From Peribacillus asahii (GTDB taxonomy: Bacteria; Bacillota; Bacilli; Bacillales; DSM-1321), in assembly GCF_003570725.1 (NCBI RefSeq), contig NZ_QWVS01000012.1, positions 1-64,000 on the forward strand: a DNA stretch of 64,000 nucleotides, read 5' to 3'. Made by a program: the position numbers and the translations under genes. Shown one piece after another: positions 48,663 to 57,722 of this stretch (the stretch's first letter is position 1; every line of letters starts with the position of its first letter). The notes under the pieces were generated by a model. It had not been told where the DNA came from and ran no database searches. It saw only the letters and a list, made by a program, of their open reading frames with translations.

Positions 48663-49234
48663 ATTGGCGTTCCTCCTTTTTTCATAACCGGTATCCCCCA
48701 CTCAACCATGTACGCTGCATCAGCACGTTCTACAATGGCTTGATGAAGCAAGCCTAACATTTTCGCATATGTATGCAGAAATTCGTTGTGGAAAATTGGT
48801 TCTTGAATCACTTCATTGCTTACAATAATCAAACAAGCAGCGTGACGCTGAATTTCTTCAATACCATTCATAATTTTTATGAAAGTCTCTTCTAAAAACT
48901 CCGCTTCAAGCGGCTTTTGCTGTGTAAATAATTCATTATCCACAAGCGTTGTTAAACAATCTAGTAAAACAACGGAATCTTGATTGATTCCATCTACGAT
49001 TCTCTCAATATCAGTAGGGAATTCCCAAGTTTTCCATGGAATCGGACTTTTCTCACGATCTTCTTGATGTCTATTTACACGCTCTGCCATTTCAGCATCA
49101 AATACTCGTCCACATGCCAAATAATGAAGAGTGGCGTGTTGCTCTATAGCCCATTCTTGTGCAGTTTGTTCGGCAAAGCGGCTCTTTCCACTTCTGACGC
49201 CACCTGTTATAAAGTAGAGTGCTGCTTTCGCCAT
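48659..49234 (-). CDS. cobU: Adenosylcobinamide kinase / guanylyltransferase
   Basis: Phosphorylates adenosylcobinamide and adds GMP. The 191 residues have Walker A GGVRSGKSRFAEQTA near the N-terminus, the catalytic His in VNRHQEDREK, VLLDCLTTLVDNELF, and IIVSNEVIQEPIFHNE. Overlaps cobD by 28 bases and cobS by four. Confidence 0.94.
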   Translation of the reverse strand: MAKAALYFITGGVRSGKSRFAEQTAQEWAIEQHATLHYLACGRVFDAEMAERVNRHQEDREKSPIPWKTWEFPTDIERIVDGINQDSVVLLDCLTTLVDNELFTQQKPLEAEFLEETFIKIMNGIEEIQRHAACLIIVSNEVIQEPIFHNEFLHTYAKMLGLLHQAIVERADAAYMVEWGIPVMKKGGTPI

Positions 49235-50292
49235 TCACGTAATCCCTCCATCAATACTTCATTATCCCGTTTACTTTTAATCGCGAAACGAAGCCATCTG
49301 CCATCCAATCCCGGGAAGTTATACGTGTGGCGCGGGATAATCCCCCGGCTTAATAAAAATTTCAGCATCGCCGTTGAATCTTTAACTTTTGAATCTTTTA
49401 ATAGGTAAAAGTTAATGGAACTATCAGAAACATCAAACTTATACTCTTCAAAAAACGAAAATAGTTTCTGCTTTTGCTCATGGATATACGCCCTTGTTTT
49501 CTCTACATATATCTCTTCAGTAAGACAGAGCTTCCCGGCCTCTAGTGCAATAGCATTAACACTCCAATGCGGTTTATACGGTTTTAATTGCTGAATCATT
49601 TCTGCATCTGCTAATAAATAGCCTAAACGTAAACCTGGAATGGCAAAAATTTTCGTTAACGAACGTAAAATCATAACATGCTGATATTGAGCAAGAAGTG
49701 GTGCATAGGTAAAAGAATCTTCTGTAAAATCATAAAATGCCTCATCAATGACAACCATACAGTTCGCTTGTTCACATTCCATAATGAGTTCGCGGACCGA
49801 TTCTTCCGCGAAGGAAATACCTGTAGGATTATTCGGTGTACATAAAAAAACAGCATCACTTTTTTGCAAATACGGACGCAATGATTCGATATGTAACTCC
49901 CAATTCGGTTCTTGCAGCTGATAAAAACTCACATCACAGCCGGCAGCGTAACAGCTTTCTGCATATTCAGCAAAAGCAGGCTGAATAATCAGTACCTTCT
50001 TGCCCGTTAACAAACGCGCAACAAGGGTAATCATTTCTGCACCGCCATTCCCAACCAGAATAGAATGTTCCGGAAGCTGCTCTTTATAGGCTAAAAGCTT
50101 CGTCAACTCCACAGCATGCGGATCTGGATAGTGAATTATGCTGTTAAACAGACGCGACCAATGCTCTTGTAAGCTAGAAGGAGGGCCTAAAGGATTAATG
50201 TTCGCGCTAAAGTCGACATAGGATAAAGGCATGTCCATGCCAAGCGCTTCATATAAGTAATGCGGATTAGCTCCATGAGTTGGTAACGCCAT
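49207..50292 (-). CDS. cobD: L-threonine-O-3-phosphate decarboxylase
   Basis: PLP enzyme making (R)-1-aminopropan-2-ol phosphate for the cobalamin side arm. The 361 residues are of the HisC-like aminotransferase fold: ANINPLGPP, FLCTPNNPTG, VVIDEAFYDF and the Schiff-base Lys in SLTKIFAIPGLRLGY. ATG preceded by GGAGG. It overlaps cbiB by 26 bases. Confidence 0.93.
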   Translation of the reverse strand: MALPTHGANPHYLYEALGMDMPLSYVDFSANINPLGPPSSLQEHWSRLFNSIIHYPDPHAVELTKLLAYKEQLPEHSILVGNGGAEMITLVARLLTGKKVLIIQPAFAEYAESCYAAGCDVSFYQLQEPNWELHIESLRPYLQKSDAVFLCTPNNPTGISFAEESVRELIMECEQANCMVVIDEAFYDFTEDSFTYAPLLAQYQHVMILRSLTKIFAIPGLRLGYLLADAEMIQQLKPYKPHWSVNAIALEAGKLCLTEEIYVEKTRAYIHEQKQKLFSFFEEYKFDVSDSSINFYLLKDSKVKDSTAMLKFLLSRGIIPRHTYNFPGLDGRWLRFAIKSKRDNEVLMEGLREWRKQHSTL

Positions 50293-51235
50293 AATAAGTC
50301 AAGCCTCCTAACCAAAGCAGTATTAAGAAAAGCAACGACGCAAAATGCATAATAGAAATGGTCTTATGAATATGAATGGCTTTTAACGGAACAAGAGGCT
50401 GCCCCATTTTTGCACGATAAGAAACCACTCCTTTATACACATTACGACCGCCTAGTTGAATACCTAAAAGAGCAGCCACTGCTGCTTCTGTCCAGCCGCT
50501 ATTTGGACTTGGATGACGCTTTGCATCTGCCCATAATATCAACCAGCGCTTTTTCCAATGCTGATAGCGCGACGGATAACCGAGCATCATTAAAAAGCCT
50601 GTTAATCGACTTGGTATCCAGTTCACAACATCGTCTAACTTAGCAGATGCCCAGCCGAACTCTCCGTATTTATCATTGCGATAACCAACCATCGAATCGC
50701 ATGTATTAATCGCTCGGTACACCATCGCTAGCGGAGCCCCGCCAATAAGAGCCCAAAATAAAGGAGCTGTAATGCCGTCACTCGTATTTTCGGCGACTGT
50801 TTCAACTGTTCCGCGAACAATTTCTCCCTCATCCAGCTGATCCGTATCACGACCAACGATATAGGAAAGCTTTAAACGAGCTTCTGACATATCTCCCTCT
50901 ACAAGCGGACGAAATACGTCCATTCCTGCCTGACGAAGACTTTTTTGAGCGATCGTTGTGAAAATTAAAATCGCTTCCACAATGATTCCTGCAATCATAT
51001 GTAATTGATAAGTTAAATAGGTAACCGCAAACGTTAATCCAAATGCTAGCAGCAAAACAATCACTAGCATCCCTATTCCTTTTTGTTTCTTATAATGACC
51101 CGTATTCCACTTTTGATCTAATTTACCAATAAGTGTACCAATCCACTTCACAGGATGCGGCCATCTAGGCGGATCTCCAATGATTAAATCGAGGAAAAAC
51201 GCCAACGTAATCGCATATAGATGAGTTAGTATCAT
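50267..51235 (-). CDS. cbiB: Adenosylcobinamide-phosphate synthase
   Basis: Membrane enzyme that attaches the aminopropanol (phosphate) arm to cobyric acid. The 322 residues have about five hydrophobic segments; DLIIGDPPRWPHPVKWIG, VAENTSDGITAPLFW and GWASAKLDDVVNWIPSRLT are characteristic. Its ATG overlaps the stop codon of btuD-cbiZ (ATGA), so it is translationally coupled. Confidence 0.94.
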   Translation of the reverse strand: MILTHLYAITLAFFLDLIIGDPPRWPHPVKWIGTLIGKLDQKWNTGHYKKQKGIGMLVIVLLLAFGLTFAVTYLTYQLHMIAGIIVEAILIFTTIAQKSLRQAGMDVFRPLVEGDMSEARLKLSYIVGRDTDQLDEGEIVRGTVETVAENTSDGITAPLFWALIGGAPLAMVYRAINTCDSMVGYRNDKYGEFGWASAKLDDVVNWIPSRLTGFLMMLGYPSRYQHWKKRWLILWADAKRHPSPNSGWTEAAVAALLGIQLGGRNVYKGVVSYRAKMGQPLVPLKAIHIHKTISIMHFASLLFLILLWLGGLTYYGVTNSWS

Positions 51236-52701
51236 GTTCGTTTCACCCGCTCATTTTTTTCAATCGCTTCAACTGTACAGTCATATACTCCTCGACTAAT
51301 CAGCTTTCCGAGCGGCGTAATGGTACCTGCATAGTGAAGCCCCTCACCTCGCTGTGTAGCGGCGATTAATATACTATCTGTTGATGTTCCTGTTGCCCAT
51401 GTATTCGTGACTGGATCTTTCACGCCAAGTTCATGTAAGGCTTTTACTTTCGCTTCTGTTGCTGTGACAATGCTATGAATGAATGCTTCTTCAGCTACGT
51501 GACCGTTGATAAATATCCACGTATTAATCGTTCCTGGCCTTGGCGCATCTGAATGTTGATCAGCAAGCGAAGCATCAACTGCGTTTCCGACTCCCGCCGT
51601 CACAACGATAAAGATTGAGAAGTTTTCTCCATGTAAAAACCGATAAGACACGGCTTCTAAAAAAACAGCCGTCATCATACCAACTGTTTCACTCGGTTCA
51701 AATCCATGACTTCGTAAATAATCCGTCATTTCTTCTACATGATTCTCACAACTATACGTATGAGACACATGACGATTCACGAATTTCTGATGCCAGCCTG
51801 TTCCAGAACCAGTCACGCCTGAAGACATCGTCCGCAGTGGGATTGGGGCATGTAATTGAACCATTTCATCTGAAACCGTTAAAAATTGTTCATTAATCAC
51901 AACTGAGTCCTTCTCTGAATCATGCTGATTGGGAACAATAAACATTTGCGGTCTTGGTATCGCTGGATGTGGATGCTTTTCAATCTCTGTTCGATACACT
52001 TGCTGAATTCTCTCCTGCTTAAGCACCTCATTTGGGATGTCATTCACCCTTACTTGGCCTTTTTCAAGCAGCATTAAACGATCACAATATAAACCAGCTA
52101 AATTTAAATCATGAAAAATAGCAATGACCGTTAGCTCATACTCCATCGCCATCTTTTTCATTAAATCGAGCAGCCCTTTTTGATAGGCAAGATCGAGATG
52201 ATTCGTCGGTTCATCTAGAAATAAAATTTCTGGTTCTTGAGCAAGTGCTTGAGCTAACAATACACGCTGTCGTTCTCCACCCGATAACTGTTCAAACTGA
52301 TAATCACTAAAACCAGCTACTCCTGTCTGTTCCATTACTTTCTGGACGACAGCTTCATCTTCATCTGACCATGAATGAAATAGGCCTTTTTGATGGGCAT
52401 ATCGACCGAGTGAAACGGTTTCTTTCACCGTATAAGAAAACGCGAGAGAAGAATGCTGTGGTAAAACGGCAATCACTTGTGCTAATTGCTTTGCTGAATA
52501 TTCCTTTAGACTTGTTCCTTTAATTTTAATTGTACCGGCTTTATAAGCTAACACGCCGCTTAACATGCTTAGAAGTGTTGTTTTTCCGCTTCCATTTGGA
52601 CCGAGTATTCCAAACAACTCCCCTTTATTTACTGTAAAAGAAACCGAATCTAAGACAGGGTGATTATAATACCCACCCGATAACCCCGTTACTTCAAGCA
52701 T
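51232..52701 (-). CDS. btuD: Cobalamin ABC transporter ATPase fused to CbiZ amidohydrolase
   Basis: 489 residues in two parts. Residues 1-255 are an ABC ATPase: Walker A GPNGSGKTT, signature LSGGERQR, Walker B ILFLDEPTNH. Residues about 280-489 are a CbiZ-type domain (SSGVTGSGTGWHQKFVNRHV, TAVFLEAVSYRF, VTAGVGNAVDA, GTINTWIF, ATGTSTDS), an adenosylcobinamide amidohydrolase that converts imported corrinoids to adenosylcobyric acid. The fusion joins uptake to remodelling; cbiB next door re-attaches the arm. ATG follows GGGGAGAG. Confidence 0.92.
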   Translation of the reverse strand: MLEVTGLSGGYYNHPVLDSVSFTVNKGELFGILGPNGSGKTTLLSMLSGVLAYKAGTIKIKGTSLKEYSAKQLAQVIAVLPQHSSLAFSYTVKETVSLGRYAHQKGLFHSWSDEDEAVVQKVMEQTGVAGFSDYQFEQLSGGERQRVLLAQALAQEPEILFLDEPTNHLDLAYQKGLLDLMKKMAMEYELTVIAIFHDLNLAGLYCDRLMLLEKGQVRVNDIPNEVLKQERIQQVYRTEIEKHPHPAIPRPQMFIVPNQHDSEKDSVVINEQFLTVSDEMVQLHAPIPLRTMSSGVTGSGTGWHQKFVNRHVSHTYSCENHVEEMTDYLRSHGFEPSETVGMMTAVFLEAVSYRFLHGENFSIFIVVTAGVGNAVDASLADQHSDAPRPGTINTWIFINGHVAEEAFIHSIVTATEAKVKALHELGVKDPVTNTWATGTSTDSILIAATQRGEGLHYAGTITPLGKLISRGVYDCTVEAIEKNERVKRT

Positions 52702-52702
52702 C

Positions 52703-53764
52703 TTATCTCTCCCCTCGCCTTCTTCTTTTTAGTAAAATTAATGCAAATGCTGGCGCACCAATTAAAGATGTAATAACCCCAATCGGCAATTCAGATGGTG
52801 ATATAACCATCCTTGCGACCAAATCAGCTAATATTAAAAAACCACTGCCTATGAGTAACGATAACGGCAATAAATGTTTATGATCCGGTCCCCAAATTTG
52901 CCGAATAATATGAGGAATAACGAGACCCACAAAGCCAATCGTCCCTGATACAGCAACAGCAGCTCCGGTTAAAACAGAGCCTGCTATTAAAATGGTTAAC
53001 TTCCTTCTTTGTACGTTCACACCTAAATGCTTCGCCCGATTCTCCCCAAATGTCATGGCATTTAATTCCTGAGTATTCATCATTAAAACAAGTGAACCGA
53101 TAACGAAAAATGGCAGGATAATGACAATATAGCTCCAACCGCGCATCGACACGCTCCCCATGAGCCAACCAATTATTTGACGTAATTCCTCACCTGTTAA
53201 CGCAATCATGAGCGAAATGAACGCACTTAAAAACGAACTAAAAATAATTCCTGTTAAAATAATCGTTTCAACCTTCATCGAGCGATCCATTTTCTTAGTA
53301 AAAAACAGCACACAAAAAATCGTAACGATCGAAAAGACTACGCTCAATATCGGAAGTGTAAAGTTACCTAAAACAGGTATAGAAATTCCAAGAAAAATCG
53401 TTGCAACTGCCCCAACAGATGCACCTGAAGAGACTCCTAGTGTATATGGGTCGGCAAGCGGATTGCGTAACAAACCTTGAAAGGCAGCTCCCGCAATAGC
53501 GAGAGATGCCCCTACTAAGCCCGCTAACAGCACACGTGGCAAGCGAATATTCATAACAATATTCGTAAACATCATATCTGGTTGCGCTGCAATAGGTAAA
53601 TGAAATACTTCCTTACCTAAGATTTGAAATAATGTGAAAAAAGGAACCGAAACTGAACCAATTGAAATCCCTACCATCATCGAAAATAGTAGAAAACTAA
53701 CGGCAATAATATAAGCTAAAGGTTTATTATTAGTTAAAGATTTCCGGATAGATTGCTTTACCAA
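52703..53764 (-). CDS. btuC: Cobalamin ABC transporter permease
   Basis: FecCD-family permease of 353 residues with about ten helices; RLPRVLLAGLVGASLAIAGAA, NPLADPYTLGVSSGASVGAV and the cytoplasmic GFVGLVIPHIIRQIWGPDHK are conserved. The start is TTG 53764 after AGAGGAAC; it overlaps btuF by 35 bases. Partner of BtuF and BtuD. Confidence 0.92.
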   Translation of the reverse strand: MVKQSIRKSLTNNKPLAYIIAVSFLLFSMMVGISIGSVSVPFFTLFQILGKEVFHLPIAAQPDMMFTNIVMNIRLPRVLLAGLVGASLAIAGAAFQGLLRNPLADPYTLGVSSGASVGAVATIFLGISIPVLGNFTLPILSVVFSIVTIFCVLFFTKKMDRSMKVETIILTGIIFSSFLSAFISLMIALTGEELRQIIGWLMGSVSMRGWSYIVIILPFFVIGSLVLMMNTQELNAMTFGENRAKHLGVNVQRRKLTILIAGSVLTGAAVAVSGTIGFVGLVIPHIIRQIWGPDHKHLLPLSLLIGSGFLILADLVARMVISPSELPIGVITSLIGAPAFALILLKRRRRGER

Positions 53765-54719
53765 GTTCCTCTACTCCCTCTACTAAACGTGGGCCAGGAT
53801 GGTCAACTAAATCCGAATTTATATTATAAACTTGCTTATTTTTAATCGCAGTAATATCTCCCCAAGCATTGCGCTTTAATACTTCACTAATTGGGTCCTT
53901 TGTGCGATAGCCATGAGTTGTAACAATAACATCCGGATTTGCAGTAACAACGGCTTCTTCATCCATTTTCGCCCAACCTTCTAATTGACCTGCAATATTG
54001 TCTGCTTGAATGATTTGAAGCATTTCATCCATAAACGTGTTTTTACCTGGCGAATAAATCTCTGGTGGTGGAGACACTTCAATCAAAACTTTTTTGCGTT
54101 CGTCAGCTGTTACAACTTTCACTTTTTCTTTAACATCCTTCAATTTCGTCTGCATATCTTCTACGATGACTGTTGCAGCCTCCGTTTTACCTGTTGCTGT
54201 TCCAATCATTTCAATAGAATGATACACTTGTTTAAAATTTTGAGCATCATTTACGACAAGGACTGTAATCCCCATCTCCTTTAACTGTTTAACCCCTCCC
54301 TCAACATTATTAGAGCTATGGGCTAAAACTAAGTCAGGCTTTAATGAAACTACTTTTTCTATATTCATTTCCAAACCGCCAATTTTCTCAATATCCTTCG
54401 TTTCCTCTGGATAAGTATCATAATCAGACACACCAACGATTTGGTCACCTAAACCTAATGCAAAAGCAATTTCCGTATTACTTGGGATAACAGAGACAAT
54501 TTTTTTCGGCTCCTCTTTAATTGTCACTTTTTCACCTGATCCGTCCGTAATCGTTACGGGAAACTGTGAAGCTGCTTGCTTCGGTTCTTTCGAATTTGAA
54601 GCACTATCCTCTTTTGTTGAATTACTGCAACCAACCATCACACCAACCGAAAGCAGCAAAACAAATAATAGACTAACTACCTTTTTCATGTTTCTCCCCC
54701 ATTTTTCTTTTTTGAACAT
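53730..54719 (-). CDS. btuF: Cobalamin-binding lipoprotein BtuF
   Basis: Extracellular substrate-binding protein of 329 residues. A signal peptide ends in the lipobox VMVGC, then a Ser/Lys linker and a class III binding fold (KKIVSVIPSNTEIAFALGLG, GGLEMNIEKVVSLKPDLVLA). I used ATG 54719, which has AGGAGGTG eight bases upstream; a second in-frame ATG (54689) with GGGGGAG would give MKKVVSLLF and is almost as good. First gene after the cobalamin riboswitch. Confidence 0.9.
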   Translation of the reverse strand: MFKKEKWGRNMKKVVSLLFVLLLSVGVMVGCSNSTKEDSASNSKEPKQAASQFPVTITDGSGEKVTIKEEPKKIVSVIPSNTEIAFALGLGDQIVGVSDYDTYPEETKDIEKIGGLEMNIEKVVSLKPDLVLAHSSNNVEGGVKQLKEMGITVLVVNDAQNFKQVYHSIEMIGTATGKTEAATVIVEDMQTKLKDVKEKVKVVTADERKKVLIEVSPPPEIYSPGKNTFMDEMLQIIQADNIAGQLEGWAKMDEEAVVTANPDVIVTTHGYRTKDPISEVLKRNAWGDITAIKNKQVYNINSDLVDHPGPRLVEGVEELGKAIYPEIFN

Positions 54720-54821
54720 AGAAAAAACACCTCCTACAGAATAAGAGATGTTTGCATGGCTATATATGTATAAATGGATATCCGCCACACACTTCCCTAT
54801 CCGCGTAGGTATTATAAGTGT

Positions 54822-54984
54822 TCGAATATGGCAGGTCTCCTGGCTTTTAGAAATTGTTTACAACACCTTCCCATATAAACATACAGTGGCATTCGCTGCA
54901 AACTTCTAATAACAGTGGCGGGACCGCGTTGGATTTTCACCAACTTCCCTTTTAAGTCAATGTAGACACCTTATCCGTTTCATA
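54822..54984 (-). promoter_or_regulatory. Cobalamin riboswitch
   Basis: On the minus strand: AAGGTGTC, then GGGAAGTTGGTGAAAATCC, CCCGCCACTGT, GCCACTG, GGGAAGG and the B12 box AGCCAGGAGACCTGCC (54830-54845). All conserved blocks of the family are in order. No clear terminator follows before btuF, so control may be at translation initiation. It should shut off import and assembly genes when adenosylcobalamin is ample. Confidence 0.93.
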
Positions 54985-55045
54985 TTTATAGTTCATTATG
55001 CTTGATTATACACTAAAGACGGGCGGGCGATAATCTTTTTTATAA

Positions 55046-56563
55046 TTAAACGGAAAATTTAGGATTTATCAGCTTATACAAGCTTTCCATATCAACATGT
55101 TGCTTTACATGATTCGCAAGCAAATTATAAGCCTCTTCTCGTCTCTCGGCATCCGATTTAACCGTTTCCTGCACTCCCGGCAACCCTTTTTGTTTACGAA
55201 TTTGATTAACTAGTTCTCTCGTAAATTGGCGATTATGAAACACACCGTGAAAATACGTGCCGATAACAAGACCATCATTCGATACAGCCCCATCTTCTCG
55301 GCCATCTTCTAATAGTAAAAAGGGACTCGCTTTTGCGGCATCAATTTCTGTTCTTCCAAGATGAATTTCAAAGCCTGAAAGCGTCATCTCATTTAATCCG
55401 ATTGCCTGAACAAGACGACCTGTCATTTGCTTTGTTTTCTTCTCTTTATTAAAAACGGTCTTCACTGGAAGTAAGGAAAGCCCGATAGCACTTTCACCAT
55501 TGCCTTCCACTGCATCAGGGTCTAGTAATTCACATCCTAGCATTTGAAAACCGCCGCATATACCGATAACTCGCTTTCCTTTTGCATGAAGTTCACAAAT
55601 GGCCCGGTCAAATCCTTCTTCTTTCAGCCACGCCAAATCACCGATTGTATTTTTCGTACCCGGAATAATTAATAGATCTGGCTCGCCAAGCTCTTTTAAT
55701 GAACCAACGAGGCGCACACCAACATCCGGTTCATCAAAAAGTGGATCAACATCCGTAAAGTTAGAAATACGCGGCAAACGAATCATCGCTACATCGATAG
55801 CAAATTCATTTTGCTTTGGTTTTTTAAAACGTAATGAAGAAAGAGCAAGGGAATCTTCGGCTTCAATATTGACATCAATATATGGAACAACACCGAGAAC
55901 CGGGATACCTGTTTCCTGCTCAAGCCAACGGAGTCCATCATCCAGCAGTTCACGCATACCACGGAATTTATTAATAATAATGCCCTTAACACGCTTTCTT
56001 TCCGCTTCATCTAAGAGTGCTAGCGTTCCAACAATAGAGGCAAATACGCCTCCTCGATCGATATCAGCAACTAAGATAACCGCTGCATCTGCCAGATGAG
56101 CCATTCGCATATTAGCAATATCGCGATCTTTTAAATTAATCTCTGCTGGACTGCCTGCCCCTTCCAAAACGATTACATCATAAGATTGTTGCAGCTTACG
56201 AACAGATTCTTCCACGATTGGCATCGCTTCTTGAACAAAATTATTGCGATAGCTTCTCGCATCCATATCTAAAAAGTGTCTACCATGAACAATAACTTCT
56301 GACACCATATCTTGCTTTGGTTTTAATAAAATGGGATTCATATCGGTTGTCGCAACGACACGTGCTGCTTCCGCTTGAACGCCTTGCGCTCGTCCAATCT
56401 CACCGCCATCTGCTGTCACGAATGAGTTCAGCGCCATGTTTTGTGATTTAAAGGGCACGACGCGTAATCCATCATTAGAAAAAATTCGGCAGAAGGCTGT
56501 ACAAATGACACTTTTCCCTACATCAGAGGATGTCCCTTGAATCATAATTGCTTTTGCAGTCAT
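55046..56563 (-). CDS. cbiP: Cobyric acid synthase (glutamine-hydrolysing)
   Basis: Amidates four side chains of adenosylcobyrinic a,c-diamide. The 505 residues have an N-terminal dethiobiotin-synthase-like domain (MIQGTSSDVGKSVICTAFCR) and a C-terminal GATase with Cys in GICGGFQMLG and His in GTYFHGVFHN. The ATG at 56563 is chosen over the one two codons earlier because GAGGT needs the spacing. Last gene of the cbi operon, upstream of the riboswitch. Confidence 0.94.
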   Translation of the reverse strand: MTAKAIMIQGTSSDVGKSVICTAFCRIFSNDGLRVVPFKSQNMALNSFVTADGGEIGRAQGVQAEAARVVATTDMNPILLKPKQDMVSEVIVHGRHFLDMDARSYRNNFVQEAMPIVEESVRKLQQSYDVIVLEGAGSPAEINLKDRDIANMRMAHLADAAVILVADIDRGGVFASIVGTLALLDEAERKRVKGIIINKFRGMRELLDDGLRWLEQETGIPVLGVVPYIDVNIEAEDSLALSSLRFKKPKQNEFAIDVAMIRLPRISNFTDVDPLFDEPDVGVRLVGSLKELGEPDLLIIPGTKNTIGDLAWLKEEGFDRAICELHAKGKRVIGICGGFQMLGCELLDPDAVEGNGESAIGLSLLPVKTVFNKEKKTKQMTGRLVQAIGLNEMTLSGFEIHLGRTEIDAAKASPFLLLEDGREDGAVSNDGLVIGTYFHGVFHNRQFTRELVNQIRKQKGLPGVQETVKSDAERREEAYNLLANHVKQHVDMESLYKLINPKFSV

Positions 56564-56580
56564 AAACATACCTCGCTTCT

Positions 56581-57117
56581 TTAAAATTCTAATCCTTTTA
56601 CAGCAGGAATTCCGCTTTCATAGTAATGTTTCGTTGCATCAATTGTAGACACAAGATCAGCGAGCTCGATTAATTCGTTCGCCGCACTTCTCCCTGTTAC
56701 AACGAGATGCATATGAGAGGGGCGGTTACGAATCGCTTCCACCACTTCTGCAAGCGGCAGGACATCATCGATTGGAAATGTCGAAATCGCTAATGCATTA
56801 TTCAGTTCATCTAACACAAGCAAATCTGTTCCAGGATTTTGGAGCGCTTCTTTCGCTTTTGCCCAAGCCTGCTTTAGGGCTGCCCGATGTTCTTCTGGTG
56901 TTTTCGTCCACGTAAACCCGATGCCTAATTGCTCCATTTCGACACCTAACTTCCGAAGTGCCAATGCCTCTCCATATGTGCGCTCTGGCGATTTAATAAA
57001 CTGCAAGTATTTTACGTTCATTCCCCGGCCAATTGCCCTAAGCGTCACACCAAGCGAGGCCGTTGTTTTTCCTTTCCCCTCACCCGTATAAATCAAGAAC
57101 AATCCTTGGCGTGCCAT
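56581..57117 (-). CDS. btuR: Corrinoid adenosyltransferase BtuR/CobO type
   Basis: Adenosylates cob(I)yrinic acid a,c-diamide and cobalamin. The 178-residue P-loop protein has YTGEGKGKTTASLGVTLRAI, VKYLQFIKS and LLVLDELNNAL. It lies between cbiY and cbiP, as btuR in B. megaterium follows cbiY. ATG follows GAGGAG. Confidence 0.94.
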   Translation of the reverse strand: MARQGLFLIYTGEGKGKTTASLGVTLRAIGRGMNVKYLQFIKSPERTYGEALALRKLGVEMEQLGIGFTWTKTPEEHRAALKQAWAKAKEALQNPGTDLLVLDELNNALAISTFPIDDVLPLAEVVEAIRNRPSHMHLVVTGRSAANELIELADLVSTIDATKHYYESGIPAVKGLEF

Positions 57118-57142
57118 CTCAATCTCCTCTTTTCCTTATGAT

Positions 57143-57706
57143 TTAGAGCCAAACGGTTTTTTTCGTATAAGGAGTTCGCTTCGTCGCTGGCACTTCTTGA
57201 TCGGCTTTTGGATACCCGATAAAAATCGTCCCTACTACCTTTTGATTTTCTGGCGATCCGATAAACTGATGCATTCTTTCGTCATGAACAAGACCGACTC
57301 CTCTTGTACGCCAAACGAACCCAAGGCCAAGCTCTCCAGCTGCAAGCCACATCGATTGAATCGCACAACATACGGCAAATACATTATCGTGAGAAGCATC
57401 TGAATCATCTGGAACCTGATCTGCCGTTACAACAATGACGACCGGTGTCGATGTCACAACTTTTAGCGAGCTTTCTACTAAATGAGGCTTAGTCGGAAAG
57501 CGTTCTTGCAAATATTCTTGTGCTAATGCTTCATAACGCTTTTTTGCTTCATCTTTAATCACATAAAAATTCCAAGGCTCACGCAAACGATCATTCGGTG
57601 CATATGTCGCAGCTTCTAATAACTGCTGAATTTTCCCCTCTTCGACTGGAGTGTCCTCATAATTACGAATCGCGCGCCGCTCTTTCAGTGCTTGAATAAT
57701 CGACAA
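57143..57706 (-). CDS. cbiY: Nitroreductase-family protein CbiY
   Basis: 187-residue flavoprotein of the nitroreductase fold: RRAIRNYEDTPVEEGKIQQL (FMN phosphate), EPWNFYVI, and the end GYPKADQEVPATKRTPY. The position between cobA and btuR is that of cbiY in B. megaterium. Its role is unproven; it could act as cobalt reductase or relate to BluB. TTG start with AAAGGAGAG nine bases upstream. Confidence 0.82.
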   Translation of the reverse strand: MSIIQALKERRAIRNYEDTPVEEGKIQQLLEAATYAPNDRLREPWNFYVIKDEAKKRYEALAQEYLQERFPTKPHLVESSLKVVTSTPVVIVVTADQVPDDSDASHDNVFAVCCAIQSMWLAAGELGLGFVWRTRGVGLVHDERMHQFIGSPENQKVVGTIFIGYPKADQEVPATKRTPYTKKTVWL

Positions 57707-57722
57707 GTCGTATCTCTCCTTT

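Noticed and set aside
55599-56099. Plus-strand 166-codon ORF opposite cbiP
   Set aside because: Antisense shadow with Ser/Arg-rich composition; cbiP is complete and conserved on the other strand.
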